The notes beneath the pieces were generated by a model that was not told the DNA's origin, made no database searches, and saw nothing but the letters and a program-made list of their open reading frames with translations. A DNA stretch of 64,000 bases from Stratiolaelaps scimitus (Eukaryota; Arthropoda; Arachnida; Mesostigmata; Laelapidae): contig JABWDB010000001.1 in the NCBI GenBank assembly GCA_019614645.1, positions 26,715,501 through 26,779,500 of the forward strand. The letters run 5' to 3'. A program made the translations under genes and the position numbers. Of this stretch, positions 1-11,250 are shown in pieces (the first letter of the stretch is position 1; the number at the start of each line of letters is the position of its first letter).

Positions 1-1435
1 GCCTCATCGTATCGAACACAGAAATAGCGACACGTTTCAACGAACGGAACGCGATTGTTCCCCAATCGCGCGGACCTTCCACGCCGTGGCAAGCAGGATC
101 TTCATTGTCATCTGCTAGCCGCGATCCATGTCCTCGAAAACAGTATTGGAAGACGGTGGAGGGTCCACTCGGTGAGCATGCGTGATAAAGGAATGCTGTG
201 TGCCGTTCTGGGCTCGGCAATCATGGCAGATCATATTGTGGTCTATCTGTGCGATTAGTATTATTATATATTAACCCCGATCCGTCTAGCGAAATATAAT
301 AGAGCATGTTTGAATGTGTTTAAGTGTGAAGTGATGACACCGATATGAGAATGGCGAGTAAAGATGAGTAAGGGACATTCACCAAGTGGGTGCACTGATA
401 CAAGGATATGAATCGATTTGGCGCCTTCTCTCTTGCTGCTGAACTCCGTCCGGTGCGCAACGCACTGAGCGCAGACGGTGCGGCGTACGAAGCCGTGACA
501 TCCAATAAGAATAACAATAATCATCGTGTCCACATCAAGAGTCAAGTTACTCACATTCTCATATATATATATATATATGATGTGTTGTTGTAGTTGTTGC
601 TCTCGTCGTTGTTCACCGCAAAAAAACAGGAAAGAAAATGCAGCTTCTCTCTACTTTCGAAGTTTAGCTCTGTCGAACGGGCGGGAATGCTTGATTGTAC
701 AGTATTACTGCACGAGTACCACTGTTCGATTACGATGATTACATACAGCGGACATGGAATACGAATATTGTTTTCTTCATTCGACCTCGCGGTAGGCAGA
801 ACGAACAGATCGAGAGACGTCGAGTGAACCTTGGCTGGCGTCAATTATGTCACCGCCAGGCTGGAATGAAATCGAATGCTGTCGACCCCACGACGTTGAG
901 CTATCGGAGTAGAGTAGGGGGGAGTGGCCTGTCACGAGACCAAACCACAGAACTTCGACGTTTCCGTATTTTCGAAATGATTTCTCCTACGGATGATGAC
1001 GTCGAGTGTCGGTTATTCGAGGCAAAAACAACAAAAAATAGAAAGCGCCTATACATATTTCGTATAATGTTTGTGAACGTTTGCCGTGGAAGACCGTTTG
1101 AATTTGCGATGGCCTCCGCCCCCTTATTAACTTTGTAGTCGGAATGTTCTGACCACGACAATGTTTGACTGATGGGACGAACCTCAACGAAGATGCAATA
1201 GAAGATGCATGTTAGCCATAGCGAAAAATCACAGAATTAATTAAAACGTTGACAGGAGAATTTTGTTTCTACACAGTGAATCCAACGTGGTATTAAAGAA
1301 AGAACAAAATGCTGACATAAGTTATAAAGGCTAAAGGTATGTTTAGTTAGCTCTTATTGTAAACTTTCCGTGCGGAGGAAAAATTATATTATAGTAAATT
1401 AAAAATTTTAGTAAATTGCTTAAAATTTTAAATTT
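1..1435. other. Intergenic, no supported gene
   Basis: Mixed-composition DNA with a short TA tract near 560-579 and an AT-rich end (about 1380-1435). The longest open frame is 147 codons (695..1138, plus). It has no recognisable domain and no splice-site support. No RNA gene was recognised. Confidence 0.5.
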
Positions 1436-1592
1436 TCACCGTCAACAGTTAACGTTCACACAGCTGTCCAGCGTTCGACATTGCTCCAGGTGGCAAATGC
1501 GTAACCGTAGGGATCGAACCTGTGTATGCATCTGCGTGTCTCTTCCGGTTGCAGGGCGCACACGAATGTATCACCAGGCCACAGGGTTCGAC
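1436..1592 (-). repeat. tRNA-derived SINE copy (internally deleted)
   Basis: Read on the minus strand, this has a tRNA-like head with a B-box-type core (GGTTCGATCC, complement near 1510-1520) and the string GCAACCGGA, which the copy at 31133..31325 shares. The body resembles that copy too: the minus equivalents of AGTTAACGTTCAC and CATTGCTCC lie at 1446-1487. About 55 nt between head and body are missing relative to the 31.1 kb copy. It is a diverged, non-coding insertion. The open frame crossing it on the plus strand is an artefact. Confidence 0.6.
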
Positions 1593-3725
1593 AGTTTGCG
1601 CCTACTCAATGAGATGACTGAAGTATATGTAGTGCGCGTAGCTGTAAATGTTTTACTGTATAGTTTAATGTTTGCGTCTGTTTATGGGTGCGTATGTGGG
1701 TGGCTGGATGCAGAAGTTGGGGGGGGGGAAATAGCTCTCATGGGCTATCGCTTAACTTCAACTCAATCTGTTGTTATATGACGAAAGTCTCCTACGCGTT
1801 ATGAGACCTATTATTGGCGACGATTGGTGCTCATTAAACCGCTCAACGGAAAAGACTACCGTGCGTGACTACTCATCTATCAGTTCTACCAGCTATTGAC
1901 AATGTGCCACCTCTGTCAATGGCGGCTTCGAGTTCTCCAAGGCGGAAGCCAACAGTCACAAGTGAACATCCGCACAAGCCGGAGAATCTGCCACCCCCGT
2001 GCCTGAATCACTGCCGCCACAGCGTTGGCAACAGCAGGTCAACAGCAGCCACACACCACACGGCATTTCGACGTTAAGCGACCCTCGTCGCTGGAGGAAG
2101 TATCATTCTATCCATCTCTCTCTCCTCTTGAGCTTGTTTTTTTTCTCGATTTCGCTTGCCGCCGCTTCCAACAATGGGATTGCTACAGAATCGGACGGCG
2201 GATGCTAACGCTGCCGCGACACGTGGCGGTCTGCACCATTTGTTCAGCACGACACCACCATCACCCCCCGTCTGTGGAGCAACTTCCGTTGATATGCAGT
2301 GCGTACGCGGCATAATCGTAGCGTATGTCGTGCTTCCTACCGAAGCGGTTCCACAAGACGGCGACGAAGACGAAGAAATCGAGCGAAGGCAAACCCAAAG
2401 TCGGTTGTCCTTCTTCTTCTTCTCATCATCACAAGCATCCGAAATCGCTTCGGCAATGTGCAGGTAGACATACATAGACACACAAACCCCCACAAACACA
2501 CGCACACAGATAGATAGTCTAGCGCTGCAGACGAGCGAGATAGGCAGTAATGCTATTTAGTATTAGTAATAGTAGTGTCTGTAGAAGAAAAAGAGAAGAC
2601 GTTCTTAAAACAAGGAAACAGGAAATCTGGCTAGCGTTTGCTGCTTCGGCCGTATGCTCACTGCGGTTGCTCGCCTAGTCCACTGATTACCGCCGCATCA
2701 TGAGGCGGCGGCCGCGCGGTAGCATCAGGAAAAGCTGAAGCAACAGCAAGTCTACCAGTAAGCTGTCACGGCGGGACGGAGGCGTGCGAGACCTTAAGAC
2801 TTAAGGGGAAGGATCGCGCTGAGCTTCGTGCACTCGATGTAGCCTGCCAAGTCGAAACCGGTCTGGACGCAAAGGGCGACCATATGGGAGGCGATGCTAA
2901 CGTCGTACACCGCCTCCGCACAAGTAATGTGGCGGGCTCCAATTTCCCTGGTAGCTGAAAAGCGCGGTGAAACGACTTCTGGTGCCGTGCTTGCTACTCG
3001 CTGTGTATCGTCTGCTGGGTACAGCAAACGCATACGATACGGCTTGGCTGAGATTTCGTGCGGTAAAGCGTCGGATTCGTGGCGAGCGTTTGCTTCAAAC
3101 CTGATCATCATCATGGTAGCCGATCTTAGGCTGGCTTGTTTAACCAGCACGCTTATATGGTGCTGATTAGGTGTCGAAACGGCATGGACCCCACGGGCAC
3201 GGTATAGACGCCATTGATACCAAATATGATGAGGTCGGGGTCGACGACTTAGGCCGAGACGTTTTCCCGCCAATTTCAAAGCCACAACTTAGATATATAT
3301 ACCTATAGAAAGAGCACCCGTACACTCCCGTCATCTAACGGTTGTTAAGCAGATAAGCCAGAAATCGAAAAACTTCACTCTTTGTGCGCAAGTAACCACA
3401 GCAATACACCATGCCGATGAAGCCTGAGAAAAATATCTGCTAGCCTACTTTCAAGTTCATTTTCCTTGAGCGCCGTCATAAATAACACAACTATACACTC
3501 GAACATGGGACATACGCTTTTTGAAGGACACAGCTATTTCAATACAATATTCAGTGCGGTTCATTGACGGAAGTGCAGATTTTCACAACGCCCGAGTCCT
3601 TGATTGTCACCAGGTCGCGGGACCCGAATCAACTCGTCCAAGCCACCACGCTGACAGAAGAGTACTACTGTATTTCTCCTTTTAAACGGAACCGGCAACT
3701 GTTGGCAAGTTCCTTATAAATAACA
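1593..3725. other. Intergenic, CpG-rich low-complexity DNA
   Basis: Contains poly-G (about 1720-1730), a TTC-rich stretch near 2410-2430 and CA-rich DNA near 2475-2510. A 163-codon minus frame spans 2794..3285, but it begins with GTG, has no ATG in its first 55 codons, is overlapped by a 90-codon plus-strand frame, and matches no family I know. I do not call it a gene. Confidence 0.45.
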
Positions 3726-3899
3726 CTATGTGGCCTTAATAACCTTACCTAACCCTATGTGGCCTTAATAACCTTACCTAACCCTATGTGGCCTTAATAA
3801 CCTTACCTAACCCTATGTGGTCTTAATAACCTTACCTAACCCTATGTGGCCTTAATAACCTTACTTAACCCTATGTGGCGTTAATAACCTTATGTGGCC
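3726..3899 (+). repeat. 29-bp minisatellite, about 6 copies
   Basis: Head-to-tail copies begin at 3726, 3755, 3784, 3813, 3842 and 3871. Each starts CTATGTGGCCTTAATAACC and ends CTTACCTAACC. Copy 4 has C to T in GGCC, copy 5 has CTTACTTAACC, copy 6 is cut short (GGCG variant), and a 9-nt partial copy follows. The unit contains CCTAACC, which resembles the arthropod telomere motif CCTAA. This may be coincidence. Confidence 0.95.
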
Positions 3900-5697
3900 C
3901 AAAGAAATGTTACACTTACAACAGTGGCCACGAACCACGTCACTCTGTGTCTCGCGTGAGTAGCATCAACACGTCTACGGCCTCGATGTGAACACATTCA
4001 CTGTGTGTACCTGCCTCGTAGCGACTCTTTTAGCGATTCTTTTTTTCCGCCTCAACCATATTCTGCCTTCCTTCAACGAGGATACACTCGACGTTCATCG
4101 TGCACATCATGAATACAGTCGCTTGATCGCTCGCTCACTCGTAGATAGGATAGGATAGCGTAGCCAAGTCCAGTCGAGTCGTCTGTAGTCGCCATATGAC
4201 GACCGCACGACAGGGCCCATTGTGGCACGCGCGCGGTGCACAAGCACACTAGTACAGCCACTACAGCACTATCAGCATTGGTACGCCCCCGCCAGCGCGT
4301 TCGCCCGCTCGCTCGCTCGCTTGATCTGTACGGACCTCATCACTAAACGGAGCCAGGTTCAGCCAGTCCTGAGTTACCCGGCAGAAACAAGCGACAATTC
4401 AACTTGGTCCATGGTCGGTCACTGCCAACGCCGTCAGTCTGGGTCGCATCTTCCTTTGGGGCCGCGGAGCCGATCCACACACGGCGGCACCGCAGCAGCA
4501 GCAGCAGCAGTAGTAACCACGGCGCTCCAGGATGGCACGCGCTGCACACCTGACGTCAACTCCGCTGACTCCAATGGCCATGTTCTATGCGGAGCCCGCC
4601 AGATCTCATCACCGCCAAGCAGCTCACGATTTTTGGTTCTTTGTAGAAAGGCAACGACAAGAATGTGATGGCAGCTCTACCTGGTTTCATGATACATTTG
4701 TGTGGGATTCATATGCTTGACCACTGCATATATATATATATATATATATATATTAGAGCTTCACATTGATCACGGAGCAGTTTTACCAATAGAGAATATT
4801 GAAAAAAGTAAAATCAACTGCGTGTACTTGTCATCCAGGCGTCAACTGAAACCGCAGGCCTCTCATCTAAAAACAGGCATAAAGAAAAAGCACAGAAACA
4901 CATGCAGACCTATGGGTATCCTGATAGAACACCGATGTAACCCGACTGATCCGCCGCCGGGAGCTCTGTCGGAGTCATTTCTCTCGTCGCATCGCCTGGT
5001 GTCCATCTGGATACCAGGAACGACGACGCCAACGACCGCGCGGACAGCGACACCCGGACCCCCTGTCCGAACCCCCGCTCCGAACCTCCCGTAAACGGCG
5101 GCCTACAACCCGTTTGTCTCCTTCCAAAAGGTGGCTAGATATGTACCTATGTTGCATTTGTGCACATGCACAGACGCGCACGTCCAACAACATATCGTAT
5201 AGAGCAAGTTACGGCGGTGGCAGCAGTTGCCGCAGTACACATCTATTAATACCACCCCCACAGCCAACCATCCGGCCACAGTTCCACTGTTCGACAGAAG
5301 CAGACAGATAAATAGGTAGATAGTTGCTAGCTTCGTTTTCGATGTTTGGCGCGTGCCAGCACTTCTTTGTTCTTTCTCGGTTTGAGATAGAGTCAGCCAG
5401 TACCGCCACCCCACGCTGGTACGCACATACGCCTGAATGGTCTGATCCTACCGGCGGCCGCCTAGGCTGTTACCGCCTAGGCTCAATTCCAGCTCGGGGT
5501 AGAGCTATTATTGCAGCCGCTGTGACACGAAGACTACACAGCCACCGATGACTGGCGCCGATGACAGATCGGCGTTGTGACGACGATGACGATATAAATT
5601 AACATGGCGATGATGGTGATGATGGTTTTGTTGCTGGTGGTGGTGATGGTGGTTTTAGCACGACCATTATCCGCTTGACGGATTCGCCTGTGTTTGT
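3900..5697. other. Intergenic, simple-sequence-rich
   Basis: No supported gene. It holds GCTC repeats (about 4303-4322), a GCA/GCAGTA run (about 4490-4512), a direct repeat of CCGCCTAGGCT (5458..5468 and 5473..5483), and a GGTGAT/GATGGTG-rich stretch (5597-5655). Open frames here run through these repeats. Confidence 0.5.
4727..4754. repeat. (TA)n microsatellite
   Basis: Uninterrupted AT dinucleotide run of about 28 nt. It produces spurious Ile-Tyr repeats in translated frames. Confidence 0.95.
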
Positions 5698-5916
5698 TTA
5701 TGTTATAGGCGTGGACTTATTCGTGCATCCTCGCCGCTCCTTGCGTATGCGGGGGTAGCCGGTTTGCTGGCGTTTGACAGCGGCAACATCCGGCGAGGAG
5801 GCCACTGGCAGCACCTCTTCGTGGTCAGCAACGACCGCTGAACAGTGAGAGTTACCGGATGAAAGGTTAGCAGAGAGGTTCGCGAGCAGAATACAACAAA
5901 ATATGAATCTGCTCAT
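5698..5916 (-). CDS. Possible secreted peptide precursor (72 aa)
   Basis: Not a recognised family. From the ATG at 5916 the 72-residue product has a plausible signal peptide: Met-Ser-Arg, then a hydrophobic core (FIFCCILLANL) and a small-residue region (SANLSSG). An acidic spacer follows, then a dibasic Lys-Arg at residues 48-49. After that comes QQTGYPRIRK and a short tail with one Cys. Signal peptide, spacer, KR and basic peptide is the layout of a neuropeptide or hormone precursor, but no known mature peptide or amidation signal (GKR/GRR) is present. The open frame continues upstream through less convincing sequence, and I chose this ATG only because it places the hydrophobic stretch at the N-terminus. 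Chance occurrence is quite possible. No transcript or splice evidence is visible. Confidence 0.25.
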   Translation of the reverse strand: MSRFIFCCILLANLSANLSSGNSHCSAVVADHEEVLPVASSPDVAAVKRQQTGYPRIRKERRGCTNKSTPIT

Positions 5917-8900
5917 ATTTGAATCTTCGCGTGCCCACATAGAACACCCACGAACGCTTCTGACGGACCGAGGCGTTCTTCCTTTGACAACGTGACGTGA
6001 GCAATCCCCCCCCCTCCCCGGGGCCCATTTCTGCGACATCATATAGAGCCGAGTACGTCGTACGAGAGAGTTTAGCGTCGTCAAACAGCGATGGCGACAA
6101 TGCTGACAAGCAACACGCGACCATGATGATGAGATCATAGTTCAGTACCGGCAGGGGAGGCTGTTCAGTGTGTGGTGGCGGCGGCGGCGATCTTTGCATA
6201 TGCATCATTCACCTTCTATTCGTAGAAGATCTTCCGTCGACTATCTATCGATCCGACTTGTTGTGATCCCTACTCTAAGGGTGTTCGGCGACGCTGTTCT
6301 GAAGCCGCTGCCTGCACTATAACAAACCCAAGGTTACCGCCGGCTGAGCCCTGACGCCTGTCCCTCCGCCTGCTCCTGCATTGACACAGTCGATGTTTAC
6401 CTGTTTCGATGTTCATGTCCACCGCTGCCTTTGTCATGTTCACAGTTGGTGACGCGGCGACAACAGCAGAGCGCTTGTTCGTCCGATGATCGCCCGAGCT
6501 GGTGGATATCTAAAAGGTCGTCAGTGCGTGGACAGTTCGAGAGAGCGGTAGGCAGGGATATTAATCGACGCGCGCCGTGCTCTTTAGACCCTTTGGCCGC
6601 CCACAGACGCCTGACGCTCCCTAAAACGTTGTGATGTGTTGGCTACCTCGGCTGGTCACAGTAGTCGTCGGTCTCTCCCTCTATCGAGTAGTTCAGTCAT
6701 TGACTCACCCATCGAGAGCCACGCGTCTGACAGTGAACAGCTTCGGCTACTAACGTTCAGCTGCTACGATCGCTATGTAACACTACCCGCTCTCTCGTTC
6801 GCTCCCGTTTTCAAAAGTATCGTTTCGTCGTCGTCGTCGATAACCGCTCGGACACGCCTCACTAGGCGGCTATGCGTCGCCCCGCCGTCGTCGACGACCA
6901 GCATCGTCGTCATCACCGCCGCATCACTGTAGAGTAGTAATGGGTAGTGAAGAACAATTGTCTATATCATCGAATAGTGGAAGCGCAGACGAATTGACAG
7001 ACGACGGCCGATGAGCCAGTTCGTTTTAGCCAGTGCGTTTTATTGAAAACTACTCAACCATTCGCTTCATGGCCCCGCATATAAAACCTAAAGCGAAGGA
7101 GAGCGAGAGAACAGGAGCATGACTGAACGTGGCCCTACAGAGCTCATGACATGCAGACGGTAACATGTAAACACCATAGAGCAATCAAGATGATCCGGCT
7201 CAAGGAACGGCGAGTTCGTCGGAGCGCACTTGTATAATATCTGCATCGCGAGAGGAAAACAAGCCATAGACAATAATAAGTAAAGCAACAAAGTGTTCCG
7301 CCCAAAGCGACTCGTTCCGGGGGGGGGTTCAGTAGAAAATGTTCAGCAAAATATTAACGATCGCGACATTTACAACATTTCTCAGGTAAATTCTGTAGAA
7401 GCCTCCTAAAAGCACAATATCTGGGTCAAAGCTGTGTACCGAGGTTATATGAACTATGCTGTATGACTGTATGAGAGATCTCCATTTTTGTTGTGCGTTT
7501 CGTATTTCGAACATTGCACACAAGATGAAGAAGCAAGAAGATAGCCTGTCGTTAAGGGGTGCTGCCCACTGGATCGACTATTGTAGAAATCTATAAGTTC
7601 AAATGAGAGCTGAGTGTTTCCCAGAGGGGTAGAAATCTGGCGTCAGTCATTCTCCGGATGACAGCTTCTGGTTAGCCCACGCAGGATAAGGTATCACGTC
7701 AGTCAGCATAGTCATCGTGAAACGGGTTGTGAACAGTTGCAGAATGGCTGTTGCGCGGCAGCCGATGGTATTCCCCGTCGTTTAGCCATTTCCGTCCGCA
7801 TTCAGAGATGACAAAGCTGTTGTTGAACAACTGGTAGTTAGTCATCGAATTGTGGTAGAATCTCTAGACAAATACGCCACTGAATCATACTGAACATTGA
7901 CGGATGCCGGCTATTCTCAGTACTACGGTTCGGCCGAGTTGTCATGGATACACCAAACACACAAATACCAATGACAAATATCACCTTATTTCCAATAGGG
8001 TGGTGAGAAGTCTCAGCCTTCACAAAACGAAAAGATCTTGATGCATAATTGTTGAAAGTTCACTGAGTGGATGATGACAAATGAAGGAAGAAGTCGTTCT
8101 TTACCTAGTTCTTAGCAGAACCACTCTAACCTACAGTGGCAGTGAACCAGCCAGAATGTATCTTCCCAAGCACAGCTCCAACTCCGTATTCCTGTTCCAC
8201 AAGAAATCATGTTGGGCAATATAGTGATCTTGTCCTCCAAGATCCCCAGTAGATCCGGCCCTCAAGTGTAACCCCAATCCGCTGAGTCATTGAGCCGTCC
8301 GTTGGAGTTCACAACTGCTAGCCGACAACACGTTAGTGCTCTACTATGGGCAAGTCTGCGCCTCTTTAATACGAAGAGTAAATACGGTGTTAAATCTAAC
8401 AAATGAATACAGTTCACCGTAGTGAGGCCTCCTCATGCTCATCGCTAGCATCACCATCACCACAGTCTCTCCCTCCATCATGAGTTTCAACGTCAATCGA
8501 CCATCATGGCGCAAAGTCTACCTGCACCGAATGGGTTGGAATACAATGTGATGGAGAGAGTGTACACATGGCAGTGTGTTGTTGGTTTTATGCGCTGTCC
8601 GGATTAACTACCCACTTTTAAGTCATCAGCGGTACCAGCGAACAGTGAACGACATAGCTAGGGACGTGGGCGAACGCGTCGCGTAAAGAAAGCGCAACGA
8701 AGAAGCGCACGAGGAAATACAAGGGAATACACTTTATTTATTGATTTATTTACTGCGTACGAGCTATCGCCGTCTCTCATGGCTGATCGTCAGTTTGCTA
8801 TTGGTATGCTGCGGTTGATGTTGTTGTCTTATTATTATTATTTTTTTTTTTTATTCTTAACAAATAATGTCATCTAAGCAACATCCCATGGGGCGTTTGC

Positions 8901-10035
8901 AGCGGCATTATGCCGTAACCTGTGATAATGACCACAAGAGAAAGCCGGAGCTGCAATTCCTCTTTGTTGACATCTATTTTTCAGTTGTAGTTTTCTATAG
9001 TATATCGGTTTCTAAAATCAAGAAAACAGAACTGGCTTCGGGAAATGAACAATTCCATCGAGAAAACGCCACTCTCGGAATACGCGACGATATTTTCTTG
9101 ATCAGCGTAGACCTTCCTTCCAAAATCAAATGACCTTTCGAAGTGCAATTCGTCCATACACGCGACATATGCAGCACATCAGACCCCTAGCCACGTTATT
9201 GCATAACTTGGCTATTGCTCTCCCAAGTCTTATTATGGCGAAATATTAAAGGCATTCCGGTATTGCCGGGCAAGTGTAGCATAACGCCACTCTCTATATC
9301 ACCTACTTTTTTTTTCTAAGTATGTATATTTTTATTCTTTGTAGATAACTTGCGCTTTGATGTTCTCATGTGCTGCATATGTCACGTGACGATAAGTAAG
9401 AGAGAATCACTCAACCACGTGGTTCTTCTTTGCTTATCTTCACCCAAGGAACGATCCACGAAAATCGAAACGGCCCTGCTACCCGACGACTGCCCAACTG
9501 ACGCTGTCATGTCGCTCCACGCAGCCCCCTCACTGACACATCACCTATCTAATACCACAACAGACTGACTCTCTCTCTGCCTTGTCTCCGTGTGTCCGCC
9601 GCCGAACGAATACCAGCAGAGCGCGCGTTGAGCAGCGCTCCGAACTTGAGTGCTCACTCACTCGGCTCGTGGAGCGCTCCATATTCAACTTCCCCGCCTC
9701 GCTTCTATAATACATGTGCTGGTAGGTGTCTGACGACTACCGGTACCAGCGCCGCTGCCGCCGCCGCCGCCTGCCTGCAATGCTCGCCTGGATCGAACAA
9801 TCGTCATCGTTGGCGTTCGCTCCTCGACGTTCGACCTGACTCGCTCTTCACATCCCTGTGTTCGTCGGCGGCTCGATTTGGCTCGGCGCGGCGTAGCCCG
9901 CAGCCAGCAAGCCAGCGTCTACCGTCGCCCACCATCTATCTACAATACCATGACAGGATAACAACGAAACGATGGTGGTCGTCGTCGCCGGCGTCGCCAG
10001 CGCCATCTAACTCCCACCCGCTGAACTAGCTAGAA
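5917..10035. other. Intergenic upstream of the CDK inhibitor gene
   Basis: No gene supported. The stretch 7000-9300 is ordinary mixed sequence with only short frames. There is a GTC/GTCGTC run near 6828-6840, poly-G at about 7319-7327 and poly-T near 8840-8852. From about 9600 the DNA becomes CpG-rich (GCC runs near 9752-9770), which is probably the upstream part of the CDK inhibitor promoter region. Confidence 0.45.
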
Positions 10036-10048
10036 TTTGGCGCCGAAA
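10036..10048. promoter_or_regulatory. E2F-type site upstream of CDK inhibitor
   Basis: The sequence TTTGGCGCCGAAA contains the E2F consensus TTTSSCGC in both orientations: TTTGGCGC on plus at 10036..10043 and TTTCGGCG on minus over 10041..10048. It lies about 60 bp before the TATA box. This placement suggests cell-cycle (E2F/Rb-type) control of the CDK inhibitor. Binding is inferred, not shown. Confidence 0.5.
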
Positions 10049-10105
10049 CGCGGCGCGCTGATTAGTCGCCGTCGGCTGGCTACCCTCGCTGCCTCTACCC
10101 GGCGA

Positions 10106-10113
10106 TATAAAAG
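10106..10113 (+). promoter_or_regulatory. TATA box of CDK inhibitor gene
   Basis: TATAAAAG within GCGATATAAAAGCGGCC, a canonical TATA box in a GC-rich setting. It predicts a transcription start about 25-35 bp downstream (about 10135-10145), some 770 nt before the ATG at 10911. An intron in the leader is not excluded. Confidence 0.5.
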
Positions 10114-10139
10114 CGGCCGTGAGAGGATGTTCGTACACA

Positions 10140-10910
10140 TGTGCCGTGCTAGCGCGCCCTCGTAGTTCGCCTCACTATTTGCCGCGGTGGCTTGAACAGT
10201 GGAAACGATAGCGGAACGCTTGTAGCAGTGCTAGTGTGCCGGCTAGGGTAGAGCAGTCTCCCATTTCGTCCGTCGCTGGTGTGTGTTCGCCTGCTCGCGT
10301 TGCCAGCCTGCCTTATTGTTGTAGTCGTGTTAGCCCTGCTGGTAGCGCCGGCAGCAGCCATATTGGATACGAACGCGCCGCAATAGAACGACAACGACGA
10401 CAACGTTCGCTGTTTGCCAATCAGCAGTCGCTGGTGGCAGCAACAACAACAACAAGAATAAGAACGGATTGAGTGAGCAGAGACAGAGAGCTGTGAGCTG
10501 TGACGATTTTGCGATTTTCGTCGTCAGAACTCGCCCGTTCGGGTTCGTTTGTCAAGCCGGATTATTATAAGCGGCGGATCGTAGTCGTTAGCACCTCGTA
10601 CCGCAGCTGACGAATGCTGTGCACCAGTGTTGTGTAGTGATCTCAACGAATTGTACAAATAACCGGTCGACGCCACGGGCGCCGCAACGTCGCCTTCTCG
10701 TCGGCGAAGTGTACCACAGCGTGCGACATCATAGTTGACGTTGTTCATAACGTTACGGCCAGCGTGCGCACAGGACTTCAGATCCTCGGATCCGCTCGAC
10801 GTTCGACGAAATAGAAGTGTATTTTGTGCCGTGGCTGTTCAGAGATATAGATATATATATTGATATATATATACATATATAGATTTATACAGCCAAATCT
10901 ACAGACTAAT
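10140..10910 (+). other. Predicted 5' leader of CDK inhibitor mRNA
   Basis: GC-rich, then AT-rich leader running from the predicted start to the coding ATG. Between 10142 and 10910 there is only one other ATG (at 10614). Such depletion of ATG is expected of a genuine leader rather than random DNA. It ends in a TA-rich stretch (about 10844-10882) just before the start codon. Confidence 0.45.
10614..10637 (+). promoter_or_regulatory. Upstream ORF (7 codons) in leader
   Basis: ATG at 10614 and TAG at 10635..10637, encoding seven residues (MLCTSVV). It is the only upstream ATG in the predicted leader and ends 273 nt before the main ATG, leaving room for reinitiation. The human p27 (CDKN1B) leader is known to carry a regulatory uORF, so a similar role is plausible here but only inferred. 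Confidence 0.35.
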
Positions 10911-11250
10911 ATGCCAACCATAGTGCCGCGCCCCGTGCCACTGAGAATGGGTCGTGAGCGTTCGGTCACCCCGCCGTCACCACGGCTCCTGACTATTCCT
11001 CGGTCACCAAGGGTTGCCCGCTGTCTGTTTGGCACGCCCGACCCCAAGGACGTGATGGAGCTTGCCCGGGAAGAGACCCGGAAGGAACAGCAACGACTCT
11101 CCGAGAAGTACAACTTCGACTTCGAGACAGATACACCGCTTTCAGGCAATTTTGTGTACGAACCAATTGAAGATGTGCCGGCATGTCTTCAGGAAACATC
11201 GAACACGCCGAAGAAGACACCAGAGGATGTCGCTCAACGAAAGCTAACTG
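10911..11250 (+). CDS. dap: CDK inhibitor coding exon 1 (CDI domain)
   Basis: 113 codons plus one base (phase 1), encoding the N-terminus, the whole CDI domain and the linker with TPKK. The donor is CTG|GTAAGC at 11251. Reading through the donor continues open for 34 codons to a stop at 11354, but that tail has no CKI character. This exon is on its own enough to identify the family. Confidence 0.92.

Noticed and set aside
2794..3285. 163-codon minus open frame
   Set aside because: Starts with GTG, no ATG in the first 55 codons, no domain, and an overlapping plus-strand ATG frame of 90 codons.
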